Positions 1 through 9,293 of a stretch of DNA of 40,752 nucleotides are shown in pieces. The stretch's first letter is position 1; every line of letters begins with the position of its first letter. Source of the DNA: an uncultured Alphaproteobacteria bacterium. Lineage in GTDB: Bacteria > Pseudomonadota > Alphaproteobacteria > HIMB59 > GCA-002718135. The position numbers and the translations under genes are program-made. The stretch lies in contig CABYRH010000004.1 of the NCBI GenBank assembly GCA_902521315.1, positions 96,249-137,000 of the forward strand, given 5' to 3'. Under the pieces are notes generated by a model. The model had not been told where the DNA came from. It ran no database searches and saw nothing but the letters and a program-made list of their open reading frames with translations.

Positions 1-535
1 AAGAGAGAAGAATAGGAAGAAGTGCAAATGACAATAAGATTGATACTAAAATAAATAAATCAACTTTAGCTGGATCGCCTAAATTTAATAAAAACTGTCC
101 TGCTCCAACAAATACAAAAGTAATAATCATGTAAACTGAAAGTAATTGACCGCGAGTTTGATTAGTTGATTTTTCATTTAACCAACTCTCCATGATTACA
201 TAAATCCCAGCAAGACTTAAGCCAGTTAATATTCGTATAAACATCCATGAATAGGGATGAACAAATACTGAGTGTAATAGTATAGCGATAGAAGCAAGCG
301 AAGCTAAAGCAGCAAAAACTCTTATGTGACCAACACGTTGTAAAAAAATTGGAATTGTTAACGCACCAGTTAAGTATCCAACGTAATAACCAGCTATAAT
401 AAGTCCTGATGCAAAAAAACTAAAACCTTCTAAAACAGAACGAACACCGATAAGTGTTCCTTGCAATCCATGACCAAGACTAATTAAAGCAAAGCCAAAA
501 AAAAGGGCCCAAGTGTTTTGTAGTACCTTAAACAT
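1..535 (-). CDS. MFS transporter, C-terminus cut off by window edge
   Basis: The reading frame is open from an ATG at 535 to the left edge, about 178 residues. It starts MFKVLQNTWALFFGFALISL and shows at least five hydrophobic segments. The pattern of a short tail, glycine-rich helices and a WLNE segment after the fourth helix resembles the YcaD-like branch of the major facilitator superfamily. The substrate cannot be told. It lies 22 bp downstream of the TIGR02300 gene on the same strand, so the two may be co-transcribed. The family call is moderately sure and the subfamily is a guess. Confidence 0.7.
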   Translation of the reverse strand, partial: MFKVLQNTWALFFGFALISLGHGLQGTLIGVRSVLEGFSFFASGLIIAGYYVGYLTGALTIPIFLQRVGHIRVFAALASLASIAILLHSVFVHPYSWMFIRILTGLSLAGIYVIMESWLNEKSTNQTRGQLLSVYMIITFVFVGAGQFLLNLGDPAKVDLFILVSILLSFALLPILLS

Positions 536-557
536 CTTCTAAATTTTTATTGAAATT

Positions 558-911
558 CTAGTATTCTTCTTCGCCGTCTTCTTTAGGTTTAATACCTTCG
601 GCTATTGGATCAATTTCTGTTTCATCTTCTAATAAAACAGTATCATCCTCAAGATTGTCTTCGTTGTTATCCAAATCCAAATTATCGATATCAAGATCAT
701 CATCTTTTTCTTTTGGTTTTGGAGGGATAGGATTAGTTAAAGGAGCAGCATTAGTACTTCCAGGTTTTCTTCCACGTCTTGGTCTAGTCATAGTAGTAAC
801 TTCAATTTCTTTACCACACTCAGGACATTCCAGTTCCGTTCTTCCTAAGTCGTAGTATTGCTTACTACACATTGGACATATTCTTTTTAAACCCCAAGAT
901 TCTTTGTACAT
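558..911 (-). CDS. TIGR02300 (FYDLN-type) zinc-ribbon protein
   Basis: A 117-residue protein. The N-terminus has CPMC followed by YYDLGR and CPEC, so two CxxC knuckles flank the family-defining FYDLN-like segment. A basic patch (PRRGRKPG) follows, and then a long acidic tail rich in D and E. This matches the TIGR02300 family, which is common in Alphaproteobacteria and has no established function. It starts 2 bp after the stop of the upstream zinc-finger gene, so the two form an operon. Its presence supports an alphaproteobacterial host. Confidence 0.85.
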   Translation of the reverse strand: MYKESWGLKRICPMCSKQYYDLGRTELECPECGKEIEVTTMTRPRRGRKPGSTNAAPLTNPIPPKPKEKDDDLDIDNLDLDNNEDNLEDDTVLLEDETEIDPIAEGIKPKEDGEEEY

Positions 912-913
912 TT

Positions 914-1075
914 CTACTCTTCTTTTTTTACAAATATTTTACCGCAATAACCACAAACAATTTTGTTCTCATTATTAAAGGTATAATAAACTGCGGGATG
1001 TCCTAAACCATCTTCACCACCATCGCAAGAGATAGTTTCGGTTTTTGGATCTACTTCCACAATATCCTCAGTCAT
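914..1075 (-). CDS. Small CHCC-type zinc-finger protein
   Basis: A 53-residue gene. The protein begins MTEDIVEVDPKTETISCDGG, continues with GHPAVYY, and ends with CGYCGKIFVKKEE before a TAG stop. The C...GHP...CxxC arrangement is the zf-CHCC domain seen in bacterial proteins related to the NDUFS6 zinc-binding subunit. An in-frame ATG at 1084 would add three residues, and either start is possible. The stop lies 2 bp before the TIGR02300 start, a tight pair. The exact role is unknown. The domain call is solid. Confidence 0.8.
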   Translation of the reverse strand: MTEDIVEVDPKTETISCDGGEDGLGHPAVYYTFNNENKIVCGYCGKIFVKKEE

Positions 1076-1119
1076 AAAAGTCATATAAAATTTTCGTGCA
1101 AAAAGTCTATATTTTTTCC

Positions 1120-1198
1120 TTATAGAATTTGAAAATAAACAACCGAAATACCACTCACTATTAAAATAGAAGGTATTATTCGAGATTTTGCATTCTTC
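1120..1198 (-). pseudogene. Detached 3' end of the DMT/EamA permease gene
   Basis: Beyond the TGA at 1199-1201 another frame continues with FEKNAKSRIIPSILIVSG and a final hydrophobic helix to a TAA at 1120-1122. This is what an EamA protein should have as its last helix. The frames join if the T8 run (minus strand; 1205-1212) is read as T7. Either the gene is frameshifted or the base run is miscounted. Confidence 0.7.
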
Positions 1199-1963
1199 TC
1201 AAATAAAAAAAAGCATTCCAATAATTGCTGCAAACACAATGCTTATTTCTCTAATACTAGAGACATAAGCTATTTCTATAAATTGCATACTCCAAACAAC
1301 AATTGCGTAACTACTTGTTGCAAATACACCAGCAGCAATCCCAGATCTAAATGTGTACGTTTCTCTTTTTCGTAAACCATCTTTCGAGATCAAACCAATA
1401 ATTAGTAAAGGTATTCCATTAAGTGTGAAGAGCCAGTAAATATAGGAAAAACCATTTTCAGAAAGTCTAACCCCGACCCCGTCGACTAAAGTGTAAGCAG
1501 TAATTAGAATAGCCGTTGATATTGCGAGAGCAAAACCTCTAAAGTTAAAAGATAAATTTTTAGCATAAGAAATTAAAAATAATCCAATACAAACAATTAA
1601 TATTCCAACAAAACCAGCAATACTAATATCAGAACTTAAAAATAAAATACTAATGATCGCTACAAACAAACATGAACTTCCTCTAGAAATTGGATATATG
1701 TAAGAGAGATCACCGTACCTATAAGAATAAATTACATTTAATCTATAAATGACATGTATGATGACAGTTGCTATTAAAAAATACCAAACCTCTAAAGTTG
1801 GAAATGGAACAGTAAATGTTAAAGGTAAAAAAATAGTAACTTCTAAGACAGATGTTATACCCATTAACGATAAAGGGTTCTTACTTGATTTTATTATAGC
1901 ACTCCAAACTGCATGACATAGAGCAGAAACAAGAATTAAGATAAAAATAAAATTTACTGACAA
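1199..1963 (-). CDS. DMT/EamA-family permease, frameshifted near its end
   Basis: 254 residues with about nine hydrophobic helices and the internal repeat typical of the drug/metabolite transporter superfamily (EamA type). The usual length is near 280-300, with ten helices. The open frame stops right after GMLFFI, inside the motif where family members continue into EKN and a tenth helix. That helix is present in another frame (see 1120-1198), with an eight-base homopolymer at the junction. The gene follows the UgpE-like permease by 20 bp and is probably the last gene of that operon. Substrate unknown. A nutrient or phosphonate-related role is inferred only from position. Confidence 0.75.
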   Translation of the reverse strand: MSVNFIFILILVSALCHAVWSAIIKSSKNPLSLMGITSVLEVTIFLPLTFTVPFPTLEVWYFLIATVIIHVIYRLNVIYSYRYGDLSYIYPISRGSSCLFVAIISILFLSSDISIAGFVGILIVCIGLFLISYAKNLSFNFRGFALAISTAILITAYTLVDGVGVRLSENGFSYIYWLFTLNGIPLLIIGLISKDGLRKRETYTFRSGIAAGVFATSSYAIVVWSMQFIEIAYVSSIREISIVFAAIIGMLFFI

Positions 1964-1983
1964 TGTGATCAGTAGATAAGAAT

Positions 1984-2877
1984 TTACTTCATACCTGTCA
2001 AAGTAATTCCTTCAATAAATCGTTTTTGCGCGATTATAAAAGCAACAATAAGAGGAACAGTTACAGTAACTATCGAAGCCATCATAGGACCAAATTCGTC
2101 ACTATCAATTCCACCTCTGAATTCTCTTATACCAAGTGGTGGAGTAAAGAGATCTCTATTTCCTGTTATTACCATACGAGGCCAGAAATAATCATTCCAG
2201 TGTGCAACAACTGAGAATATTGCAAAAGCAAGTAATGCTGGTATTGCAGTTGGAAGCATTACTTTCCATACGATTGCGTACTCTCCCATGCCGTCCATTC
2301 TGGCGGCATCAATTAATTCATCGGGCACAGTCATAAAAAATTGTCGCATTAAAAAAATTCCAAACACCGATATAGTCCAGGGAAGTATCAAGGCGGAATA
2401 GGTGTCAACTAATCCTGCCTGAGCCAACATAACATATAATGGAAGCGCAATTCCGTGAACTGGAATGAGCAAGCAAAATAAAACCATCGAGAAAACAAAT
2501 TCTCGTCCGTAAAACCGTAACTTTGCGAGTGCATACGCACATGGTAAGGCGACTAAAACCTGAATGATGAAGATTGATAAAGTAACAATGACACCATTCA
2601 TTAAGTATCTAGGAATAGGAGCTTTTTCAAAAGCAAACCAATAGTTGTATTGATATGGCTTCATTGTACATGTTTCTTCTGAATAGCCAGTTTTAACACA
2701 TACGGGAAACGTTTGAGTTTCTTGCGCACCAATGAGACCACCAGAAATTGATTGGATTTCTTGCTGAGATTTTAATGACATTGAAACCATCATATAAAAA
2801 GGGAGCATTACTACGATAGCACCAATTATTAAGATTGCATGCTTCCAACCTTCCCCAATATATTGTTTAGCTTCCAT
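1984..2877 (-). CDS. UgpE-like ABC transporter inner-membrane permease
   Basis: 297 residues with six hydrophobic segments. The ABC permease coupling loop is visible as DELIDAARMDGMGEYAIVWK followed by LP, at about residue 190-210. It belongs to the CUT1 family (UgpE/MalG type) and would form the second channel half with the gene upstream. There is a 1-bp overlap with that gene, so translation is coupled. A cysteine-bearing stretch near residues 59-71 sits in the first periplasmic loop. Family members usually take up sugars or glycerol-3-phosphate. The neighbouring phosphonate genes make an organophosphorus substrate likely here, which is an inference. Confidence 0.85.
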   Translation of the reverse strand: MEAKQYIGEGWKHAILIIGAIVVMLPFYMMVSMSLKSQQEIQSISGGLIGAQETQTFPVCVKTGYSEETCTMKPYQYNYWFAFEKAPIPRYLMNGVIVTLSIFIIQVLVALPCAYALAKLRFYGREFVFSMVLFCLLIPVHGIALPLYVMLAQAGLVDTYSALILPWTISVFGIFLMRQFFMTVPDELIDAARMDGMGEYAIVWKVMLPTAIPALLAFAIFSVVAHWNDYFWPRMVITGNRDLFTPPLGIREFRGGIDSDEFGPMMASIVTVTVPLIVAFIIAQKRFIEGITLTGMK

Positions 2878-3833
2878 TAATAATGAACCCTCTTCTCAAT
2901 GACATATCTTTGGAAAAACGTTAACACAAGAATAAATCCAATAAAGACAACAGTGATTGCTGCACCGATACTTGTTAAGTTTTGTTGAATAGCTTTTTCA
3001 AAAATTGCATACATCATGACATACGTTGTTTTTGATGGACCACCTTTGGTCAGTATTTCGATTGTATCAAATACCTGAAATGTTCTAATGGTAGTAATAG
3101 TCACAACAAACAACGTTGTTGGACCAAGCATTGGCCATGTAACAAGTTTAAATTGTTCCCATGTAGATTTAGCCCCATCCATTTCTGCTGCTTGGTATAA
3201 CTCTCTTGGTATACTTGTTAAGCCAGCTAAATATAAAACCATGTTAAAACCAAAAGCCTGCCAAATTCCGATGAAACATACTGTCCAAATCGCTGTATTT
3301 TTTTGTTTTAACCAATATGGAAAATCCATGTTGTTTGCACATGCTACAGCATACCAGCTTTCTTGTGAGTCTACCCACGGCAACCAATGAAAACCAAGAA
3401 TGAATTCCCTAACTCCTCCACACCCATTTGCTAAAAAACTATTTACAATTCCTAATGTTGGATGAAGAGTAAATTCCCATGCAATTGCCATTGCAAGAAG
3501 AGTTGCCATAACTGGAAGAAAGAAAATTGTTTTATATATATCAGCGCCAAACCTTAGTGAATTTAGGAGCATTGCAGCACATAATCCAAGTACAACAGAA
3601 ATTGGAACGACAACAATAACATACGTCGCTGTGGCCCAAATCATTTTGACATATGTTTTTCGATTGAACATCTTGTCATAATTTTCTAGTCCAACCCACT
3701 CGAATGTTTTGTTTCCTAAATTATAGTCAGTAAAAGAAATTCCTCCTGCAAGAAAAAGAGGAAAAATTAAAATAATTATCATCAGTATGATTGCTGGAGC
3801 AATAAACCATATGTGAGCTTTTGAATTATGCAT
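2877..3833 (-). CDS. UgpA-like ABC transporter inner-membrane permease
   Basis: 318 residues, six predicted helices, CUT1 family (UgpA/MalF type). The coupling loop reads ELYQAAEMDGAKSTWEQFK, near residue 235-255. A long periplasmic insertion (about residues 135-180) contains several cysteines and tryptophans, which is unusual and may contact the binding protein. It overlaps the ATPase gene by 8 bp and the next permease by 1 bp. With these it forms an importer whose binding protein is probably the one encoded at 7953, across the phnA-phnY pair. Confidence 0.85.
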   Translation of the reverse strand: MHNSKAHIWFIAPAIILMIIILIFPLFLAGGISFTDYNLGNKTFEWVGLENYDKMFNRKTYVKMIWATATYVIVVVPISVVLGLCAAMLLNSLRFGADIYKTIFFLPVMATLLAMAIAWEFTLHPTLGIVNSFLANGCGGVREFILGFHWLPWVDSQESWYAVACANNMDFPYWLKQKNTAIWTVCFIGIWQAFGFNMVLYLAGLTSIPRELYQAAEMDGAKSTWEQFKLVTWPMLGPTTLFVVTITTIRTFQVFDTIEILTKGGPSKTTYVMMYAIFEKAIQQNLTSIGAAITVVFIGFILVLTFFQRYVIEKRVHY

Positions 3834-4959
3834 TAGTAAATTGAACCCTCATTCCTGCTTGATTAAATAGTAATGCTTTATCTGAAACTCTTTTTATATT
3901 TACACTTGAACCGTTTGAAATTTGGTGAGTAAATTGTGGTAAGCCCCTTACAATTATTTTATTTGAACCGTCTTCAATATTTACATGAAAGAAAATATCT
4001 GAACCTAAATTTTCTCTATATGCAACTGTTCCACTAAATGTATTTTCATTACTTTCATTTGTAATTTCTAAATGTTCTGGTCGAATACCAATATGTAAAT
4101 CTGTATTACTTTCAGAACTTTTTCTTTTTAAATTAACGTTGAGAAAACTTACTGTCCCACTTGAGTCCGAAGTTCCTTTAAATATATTTATTTTTGGACT
4201 TCCAACAAACTGAGCTACACTTAATGAGGAAGGATTATCATATACTTCTTGAGGTGTATCTAGTTGTAATAAATTTCCATCAATCATAACTGCCATTCTA
4301 GAAGACATAGTTAACGCTTCTGCTTGATCATGTGTTACGTACACAAAAGTAGTTTTAAGTGAATTATGAAGTTCAGATAGTTCAGATCGCATGTGAACTC
4401 TCAAAGCTGCATCTAAATTTGAAAGAGGCTCATCCATTAAAAAGGCAACAGGCTCTCTAACCATAGCACGACCAAGAGCAACTCTTTGTCTTTGACCACC
4501 TGACAATTGTCCTGGTTTTCTATCCAATAGTTCTGAAATTTTTAGAGTTTCAGAAGTTTTATTTACTAATTGATTTATAGATTCTGTTTTCTCTTTTTTG
4601 CTTGGAGAAAAATTACCAATCAAGGGCAGTCTTTCAAATGCATTATAATCCCTGAGTCTTAATGGAGTTTCTAAATTTCTTCTTACTGTGAGATGAGGAT
4701 AAAGAGCATATGATTGGAAGACCATTGCCAAATCTCTTTCACTGGCTCTAACTCTATTTACATTTTTATTATCTATTAATACATCACCTGAAGTCTGCTG
4801 TTCCAATCCTGCAATTATTCTAAGTAATGTAGATTTACCACAACCAGATGGACCAACTAACGTTAAGAATTCTCCATCGTTTATATCAACATTCAAATTA
4901 TTAAGTACTTGTGTAGACCCAAATGACTTTGAAATATTTTTAAGTGATATTGTCCCCAC
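3826..4959 (-). CDS. UgpC/MalK-type ABC transporter ATPase
   Basis: 377 residues. Walker A is GPSGCGKST, the signature is LSGGQRQRVALGRA, Walker B is VAFLMDEPLSNLDA and the H-loop is THDQAEA. A C-terminal TOBE/MOP-like regulatory domain follows residue 240 (IGIRPEHLEI). This is the UgpC/MalK architecture. An insertion of about 25 residues between the Q-loop and the signature (around residues 100-135) is longer than in E. coli MalK. First gene of the minus-strand operon. A candidate triple Pho box lies about 70 bp upstream, suggesting induction by phosphate starvation. Confidence 0.88.
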   Translation of the reverse strand: MGTISLKNISKSFGSTQVLNNLNVDINDGEFLTLVGPSGCGKSTLLRIIAGLEQQTSGDVLIDNKNVNRVRASERDLAMVFQSYALYPHLTVRRNLETPLRLRDYNAFERLPLIGNFSPSKKEKTESINQLVNKTSETLKISELLDRKPGQLSGGQRQRVALGRAMVREPVAFLMDEPLSNLDAALRVHMRSELSELHNSLKTTFVYVTHDQAEALTMSSRMAVMIDGNLLQLDTPQEVYDNPSSLSVAQFVGSPKINIFKGTSDSSGTVSFLNVNLKRKSSESNTDLHIGIRPEHLEITNESNENTFSGTVAYRENLGSDIFFHVNIEDGSNKIIVRGLPQFTHQISNGSSVNIKRVSDKALLFNQAGMRVQFTNA

Positions 4960-5028
4960 TCATTCCCCCTGTATCTTAACTTTAATCTACAAAATTTTAT
5001 TAAATTTGAGAATATTTTAAATCTATTT

Positions 5029-5057
5029 ATTTCAGTTTTATTTCAATTTTATTAACA
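5029..5057 (-). promoter_or_regulatory. Candidate Pho box (three heptamers) for the ABC importer operon
   Basis: On the minus strand TGTTAAT, TTGAAAT and CTGAAAT occur exactly 11 bp apart, with AAAA spacers. The 11-bp period is the hallmark of PhoB sites. The last heptamer ends about 70 bp before the ATPase start. Confidence 0.5.
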
Positions 5058-5077
5058 AATATTCAAATTATGATTGA

Positions 5078-5095
5078 GTTTAACTAGCAGATAAC
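5078..5095 (+). promoter_or_regulatory. Candidate Pho box for phnA-phnY
   Basis: GTTTAAC and AGATAAC are spaced 11 bp apart and end 40 bp before the phnA start. They point away from the minus-strand box next to them, so the intergenic region would be a divergent phosphate-controlled promoter. Only two heptamers, and the second matches weakly. Confidence 0.38.
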
Positions 5096-5135
5096 TATAA
5101 ATTCGTATTTTTAATAATATATATTAGTTGAATTC

Positions 5136-6377
5136 GTGTCCGATAATTTAGAAATTAATAAAAGAGAATATCCAAGCTCTTTCTCAAAAACTGCTATTGT
5201 TATATGCCTTGATGGTAGTCAAAAAGAGTATCTCGAAGAAGCATCAAAATCTAATCTTACACCAAATCTTGATAAATTAATTGCAAGTGGTGAAAACCTA
5301 CTTGTTCACAGCGCCATTCCAAGTTTTACAAATCCAAATAACATTTCGATTGTAACAGGCCAACCAAGTTCTGTACACGGTATATGCGGAAACTTCTTTT
5401 ATACACCTGAGACTGGTGAAGAAGTTATGATGAATGACCCAAAATATATGCGAGCACCAACTATTTTTGAAAAATTTTACAATTCTGGTTCTAAAATTGC
5501 TCTTGTTACTGCAAAAGACAAGTTGAGAACACTTTTAGGAAACGGATTAAGTTTTGATGATGAGAGAGCTATTTGTTTTTCTGCTGAAAAATCTGATCAA
5601 GCAACAAAAGATCTCAATGGTATAGATAATGTAAACGATTGGTTGGGGATGCCAGTGCCAGAAGTATATTCTGAAGGACTCTCTGAATTTGTAATGGCTG
5701 CAGGTGTAAAACTTCTTGAAGAGTTTAAACCAAATATTATGTATTTATCGACTACGGATTATATTCAACACAAATATGCACCGGGAAATGAAACAGCAAA
5801 TAAATTTTATGCAATGTTTGATAAATATATTGGTCTTTTAAATAATGAGAATGTTTCTATAATCATCACAGCAGATCACGGAATGAAACCAAAATCAAAA
5901 GAAGATGGTTCACCTAATGCAATATTTTTACAAGATTATTTAGATAAAAAATTTGAACCAAACATGGCTAAAGTCATCCTACCAATTACAGATCCATATG
6001 TTGTTCATCATGGTTCACTTGGTTCTTTTGCAACAATTTATTTAGAAGACAAGAGCAAGGTAGATTCAGTTGTAAATGCTATTAAAGAAATAAAAGATAT
6101 AGAAGTTGTTTTAACAAAAGATGAAGGATGCTCTACTTACAATTTACCTCCTGATAGAATGGGAGATATTATATGTATGTCTTCAGAATTTATGACTATT
6201 GGTTCATCGGAAGATAAACACAATCTTTCTGGATTAAATGAACCTTTACGTTCTCATGGAGGACTCCATGAAAGAGAAGTGCCATTCATATCAAATTTAA
6301 AATTACAAAACTTAGATACTAGCAAACAATTATATAACTATGATGCATTTTATTATGCAATAAATGGAGCCCTATGA
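5136..6377 (+). CDS. phnA: Phosphonoacetate hydrolase
   Basis: 413 residues, alkaline-phosphatase superfamily. It cleaves phosphonoacetate to acetate and phosphate using two zinc ions. Visible zinc ligands are D26 (CLDGS), T65 (SFTNPNN), D208 and H212 (TTDYIQH), D247 and H248 (TADHGM) and H374 (RSHGGLHE). As I recall the Sinorhizobium meliloti PhnA ligands, each sits three residues earlier here, a very consistent fit. The GTG start is chosen because it gives the family N-terminus and no ATG fits. It overlaps phnY by 4 bp (ATGA), so the last two steps of aminoethylphosphonate degradation are translated together. A candidate Pho box precedes it. Confidence 0.93.
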   Translation: MSDNLEINKREYPSSFSKTAIVICLDGSQKEYLEEASKSNLTPNLDKLIASGENLLVHSAIPSFTNPNNISIVTGQPSSVHGICGNFFYTPETGEEVMMNDPKYMRAPTIFEKFYNSGSKIALVTAKDKLRTLLGNGLSFDDERAICFSAEKSDQATKDLNGIDNVNDWLGMPVPEVYSEGLSEFVMAAGVKLLEEFKPNIMYLSTTDYIQHKYAPGNETANKFYAMFDKYIGLLNNENVSIIITADHGMKPKSKEDGSPNAIFLQDYLDKKFEPNMAKVILPITDPYVVHHGSLGSFATIYLEDKSKVDSVVNAIKEIKDIEVVLTKDEGCSTYNLPPDRMGDIICMSSEFMTIGSSEDKHNLSGLNEPLRSHGGLHEREVPFISNLKLQNLDTSKQLYNYDAFYYAINGAL

Positions 6378-7816
6378 TGCACAAAAAAATGATTAATGAA
6401 GCAATGCGTATTGCTGGAGAAAAAGTTACTTCAGATAAAACAATAAATGTTGAGTACCCTTTTACAGGTGAAGTAATCGGAACGGTTCCAGCCGGTACCG
6501 CAGAGCATGCAAGAAAGGCTTTAGATATAGCTGCAAATTATCAGCCTAAACTTACAAGATATGAGAGACAAAAAATTCTTCAAACTGCTGCAGAAGTACT
6601 TGTTAAAAGAAAAGAAGAAATTTCTGATATTATTACTTTAGAACTTGGTATCTCAAAACAAGATTCTTTATACGAAGTAGGAAGAGCTTTCGATGTATTT
6701 TCATTAACGGCTCAACTTTGTATTCATGATGATGGAGAAATATTTTCTTGTGATTTAACTCCACATGGAAAAGCCAGAAAAATATTTACCATAAGAGAAC
6801 CTTTAACGGCAATCTCAGCAATCACCCCATTTAATCATCCTTTGAATATGGTAGCGCATAAAATTGCACCTTCAATTGCAACTAATAATTGTACTGTATG
6901 TAAACAAACAGAATTAACACCTTTAACAGCAATGGTACTCGCCGATGTTTTATATGAAGCAGGCCTGCCACCCGAAATGTTTTCAGTTGTAACTGGATGG
7001 CCTCAAGACATTGGATCAGAAATGATCAAAAATCCAAACATTGATCTAATTACTTTTACAGGCAGTGTGGGTGTAGGAAAATTAATTGCTGAACAAGCTG
7101 GATACAAAAGAACTGTTCTTGAGTTAGGTGGTAATGATCCATTAATTGTTTTAAATGACTTAGATGGTGATGATCTTAAAAAAGCTGTTGAACTAGCTGT
7201 TACGGGAGCAACGAAAAATTCTGGTCAACGTTGTACAGCTGTTAAAAGAATATTGGTTCAAGAATCCATTGCAGATCAATTTGTTGAAATGGCTCTTGAG
7301 CGTGCAAAGAAAATTAAATTTGGTGATCCTATGAATATGGAAACAGACTTAGGTACAGTTGTTAATGCTAAAGCTGCAGAACTTTTTGATAAAAGAGTTT
7401 CTATGGCTGAAGAAGACGGCGCAAAAATTTTATATCACCCTGGAAGAAAGGGTGCTTTGTTACCTCCAATAGTTGTAGATCATGTTGATCCTAAAAGTGA
7501 ATTAGTTTTAGAAGAAACATTTGGTCCAGTTATCCCAATCATTCGTGTGCCTAATGACGATGAAGCTGTAATGAAAATATCTAATTCAACCGCATTCGGA
7601 TTATCATCTGGTGTATGTACAAATAACTTCATGCGAGCAAAAAAATATATTCAAGGTTTAAATGTTGGTACGGTAAATATTTGGGAGGTTCCAGGTTATA
7701 GAATTGAAATGTCTCCTTTTGGAGGAATTAAAGATTCAGGTCTTGGTTACAAAGAGGGTGTTATTGAAGCAATGAAAAGTTTTACTAATGTAAAAACCTT
7801 TTCGCTACCTTGGTAA
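6374..7816 (+). CDS. phnY: Phosphonoacetaldehyde dehydrogenase
   Basis: 480 residues, NAD(P)-dependent aldehyde dehydrogenase. It oxidises phosphonoacetaldehyde to phosphonoacetate, the substrate of PhnA. The catalytic glutamate is E250 (LELGGND) and the nucleophile C287 (SGQRCTAV). R104, H155, R286 and R443 fall where, as I recall, S. meliloti PhnY binds the phosphonate (R108, H159, R290, R447), always four residues apart. This supports phosphonoacetaldehyde over a generic aldehyde. The start is the first of two adjacent ATG codons overlapping the phnA stop. The name phnY is also used for an unrelated dioxygenase (PhnY*), and this is the dehydrogenase. Confidence 0.92.
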   Translation: MMHKKMINEAMRIAGEKVTSDKTINVEYPFTGEVIGTVPAGTAEHARKALDIAANYQPKLTRYERQKILQTAAEVLVKRKEEISDIITLELGISKQDSLYEVGRAFDVFSLTAQLCIHDDGEIFSCDLTPHGKARKIFTIREPLTAISAITPFNHPLNMVAHKIAPSIATNNCTVCKQTELTPLTAMVLADVLYEAGLPPEMFSVVTGWPQDIGSEMIKNPNIDLITFTGSVGVGKLIAEQAGYKRTVLELGGNDPLIVLNDLDGDDLKKAVELAVTGATKNSGQRCTAVKRILVQESIADQFVEMALERAKKIKFGDPMNMETDLGTVVNAKAAELFDKRVSMAEEDGAKILYHPGRKGALLPPIVVDHVDPKSELVLEETFGPVIPIIRVPNDDEAVMKISNSTAFGLSSGVCTNNFMRAKKYIQGLNVGTVNIWEVPGYRIEMSPFGGIKDSGLGYKEGVIEAMKSFTNVKTFSLPW

Positions 7817-7872
7817 ATAAACCAGTTTTTCTCTAATTTTTCTTAATGCTGTGGAAAAATAAGCTTATTTTT

Positions 7873-7901
7873 TAGTAATATTTTCGTAATAAAATTGTAA
7901 C
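7873..7901 (+). promoter_or_regulatory. Candidate Pho box (three heptamers) for the binding-protein gene
   Basis: TAGTAAT (7873), TCGTAAT (7884) and TTGTAAC (7895) are in strict 11-bp phase. They end 51 bp before the start codon. This is one of the clearest copies of the motif in the window. Confidence 0.6.
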
Positions 7902-7952
7902 CCTTTGAGGCTACGTGTTAGATTAATATTATATTTGAATCGGAGGGATTAA

Positions 7953-9206
7953 ATGAAAAAATTAATTACAGGATTTGCAGCCGTATTAGCTTTTGGTTTT
8001 TATGGTTCTGTTAATTCAGCTAAGTCTATTGAAATAGAAGTTGCTTATCCTTATTCAGGATTATTCGATGTAACTTTCCAAGCTATTATGCCAGAGTTTG
8101 AAAAAGCACATCCAGATATTCAAGTTAAATTTAGAGCAACTTATGAAAACTATGAGGATGCAACTGCAACAATCTTCAGAGAGTCTACTTCAGGTAATTT
8201 ACCAGATGTAACAATGCAAGGTCTTAACAGACAAGCACCTCTAGTTGACAAAGGTATTGCTAAGTCTTTAGAGCCATTTATTGCAAAAGAAGCTGCTTTT
8301 GAAAAAGATGGTTACCATTCTGCTATGTTAAGTCTTTCAACATTCGGTGGTGAAGTTTATGGATTACCATTTTCTGTATCAACACCAGTTGGATATTATA
8401 ACATGGATTTATTAGCTGAAGCAGGTGTAGATAGTATTCCAACTAACTGGGACGAAGTTATTGCAGCATGTAATAAATTAGAAGCAGCAGGTAAAGGAAC
8501 TCTATACTTTGGTTGGAACATTACAGGTAACTGGTTCCACCAAGCATTAATGCATACTCAGAATGTTCCAATGGTTAAAGATGGAGCTGTAAATATGGGT
8601 GGAGATGCAGGACTTGCAACGTTAGAGCAAATGAAAGCAATCATGAGCGGATGTAATATGCCAAACTATTCAATTGCTGATGGTCAAGCGGCGTTTAACG
8701 CAGGTACTATTGGTATGATGTTCTGGTCTACTTCAAGCTTGGGTTCAGTTAATGCTGCAAAGGCAGACTTTGTTTTAAAAACTGCACCATTCCCTGGAAT
8801 GGCTGGAATAAACAATGGAACACCAGCAAGATTACCAGCAGGTGGAAACGCTGCAATGTTAGTGTCTACATCTGATGATCCAGCAAGAGTTGATGCTGCA
8901 TGGACTTTCTTAAAGTTCATTACATCAGGTATCGGTGCTGCATTAGTTGCTGAAACAACTGGATATGTTCCACCAAACAAAGCAGCGAATGATTTATTAG
9001 GTGACTTCTATAGTCAAAACCCTAATAAACTTACTGCTGTTGAACAACTTCCACTTCTTGCTGATTGGTTTGCGTATCCTGGAGAAAATGGATTAGCTGT
9101 TACACAGGTAATCTATGATTACACGGAAGAAATTGCTACAGGCGACGCTGATGATATGGCAGATCTTCAAGAAGAAATGATGGAAGAAATAAACGATCTT
9201 ATGTAA
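7953..9206 (+). CDS. Periplasmic solute-binding protein of the Ugp-like ABC importer
   Basis: 417 residues with a typical signal peptide (MKKLITGFAAVLAFGFYGSVNSA). The mature part has the family 1 extracellular-binding fold (VAYPYSGLFDVTFQAIMPEF, then GNLPDV and YGLPFSVSTPVGYYN), resembling UgpB. A strong ribosome site GGAGG lies 6 bp before the ATG. It probably serves the importer at 1984-4959, which lacks its own binding protein. The gene sits between phnA-phnY and three further enzymes. Glycerol-3-phosphate is the textbook Ugp ligand, but an aminoethyl- or hydroxyethylphosphonate ligand fits the neighbours better (inference). A strong hairpin terminator follows, so this gene may be expressed above its downstream genes. 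Confidence 0.88.
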   Translation: MKKLITGFAAVLAFGFYGSVNSAKSIEIEVAYPYSGLFDVTFQAIMPEFEKAHPDIQVKFRATYENYEDATATIFRESTSGNLPDVTMQGLNRQAPLVDKGIAKSLEPFIAKEAAFEKDGYHSAMLSLSTFGGEVYGLPFSVSTPVGYYNMDLLAEAGVDSIPTNWDEVIAACNKLEAAGKGTLYFGWNITGNWFHQALMHTQNVPMVKDGAVNMGGDAGLATLEQMKAIMSGCNMPNYSIADGQAAFNAGTIGMMFWSTSSLGSVNAAKADFVLKTAPFPGMAGINNGTPARLPAGGNAAMLVSTSDDPARVDAAWTFLKFITSGIGAALVAETTGYVPPNKAANDLLGDFYSQNPNKLTAVEQLPLLADWFAYPGENGLAVTQVIYDYTEEIATGDADDMADLQEEMMEEINDLM

Positions 9207-9236
9207 TTTGAGATTATTTATTATTAACTTTTTATT

Positions 9237-9265
9237 ACAGCGGCTTTATAAAAGCCGCTGTTTTA
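9237..9265 (+). terminator. Rho-independent terminator or attenuator after the binding protein
   Basis: A perfect 11-bp inverted repeat (ACAGCGGCTTT / AAAGCCGCTGT) with a 3-base loop is followed by TTTATTTT. It lies inside the likely transcript, so it would allow more binding protein than downstream enzymes, as is common in ABC importer operons. Confidence 0.85.
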
Positions 9266-9293
9266 TTTTAAATTTAAATGGGAGTAAAAATAG

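Noticed and set aside
7855-7872. Palindrome around AAGCTT before the binding-protein Pho box
   Set aside because: AT-rich and without a loop. It could be a weak terminator for phnY but is not distinguishable from base composition.
8684-8980. Long open frame on the minus strand inside the binding-protein gene
   Set aside because: It lies wholly antisense to a well-supported gene with signal peptide and domain motifs. Its protein is low in structure and has no recognisable motif or ribosome site.
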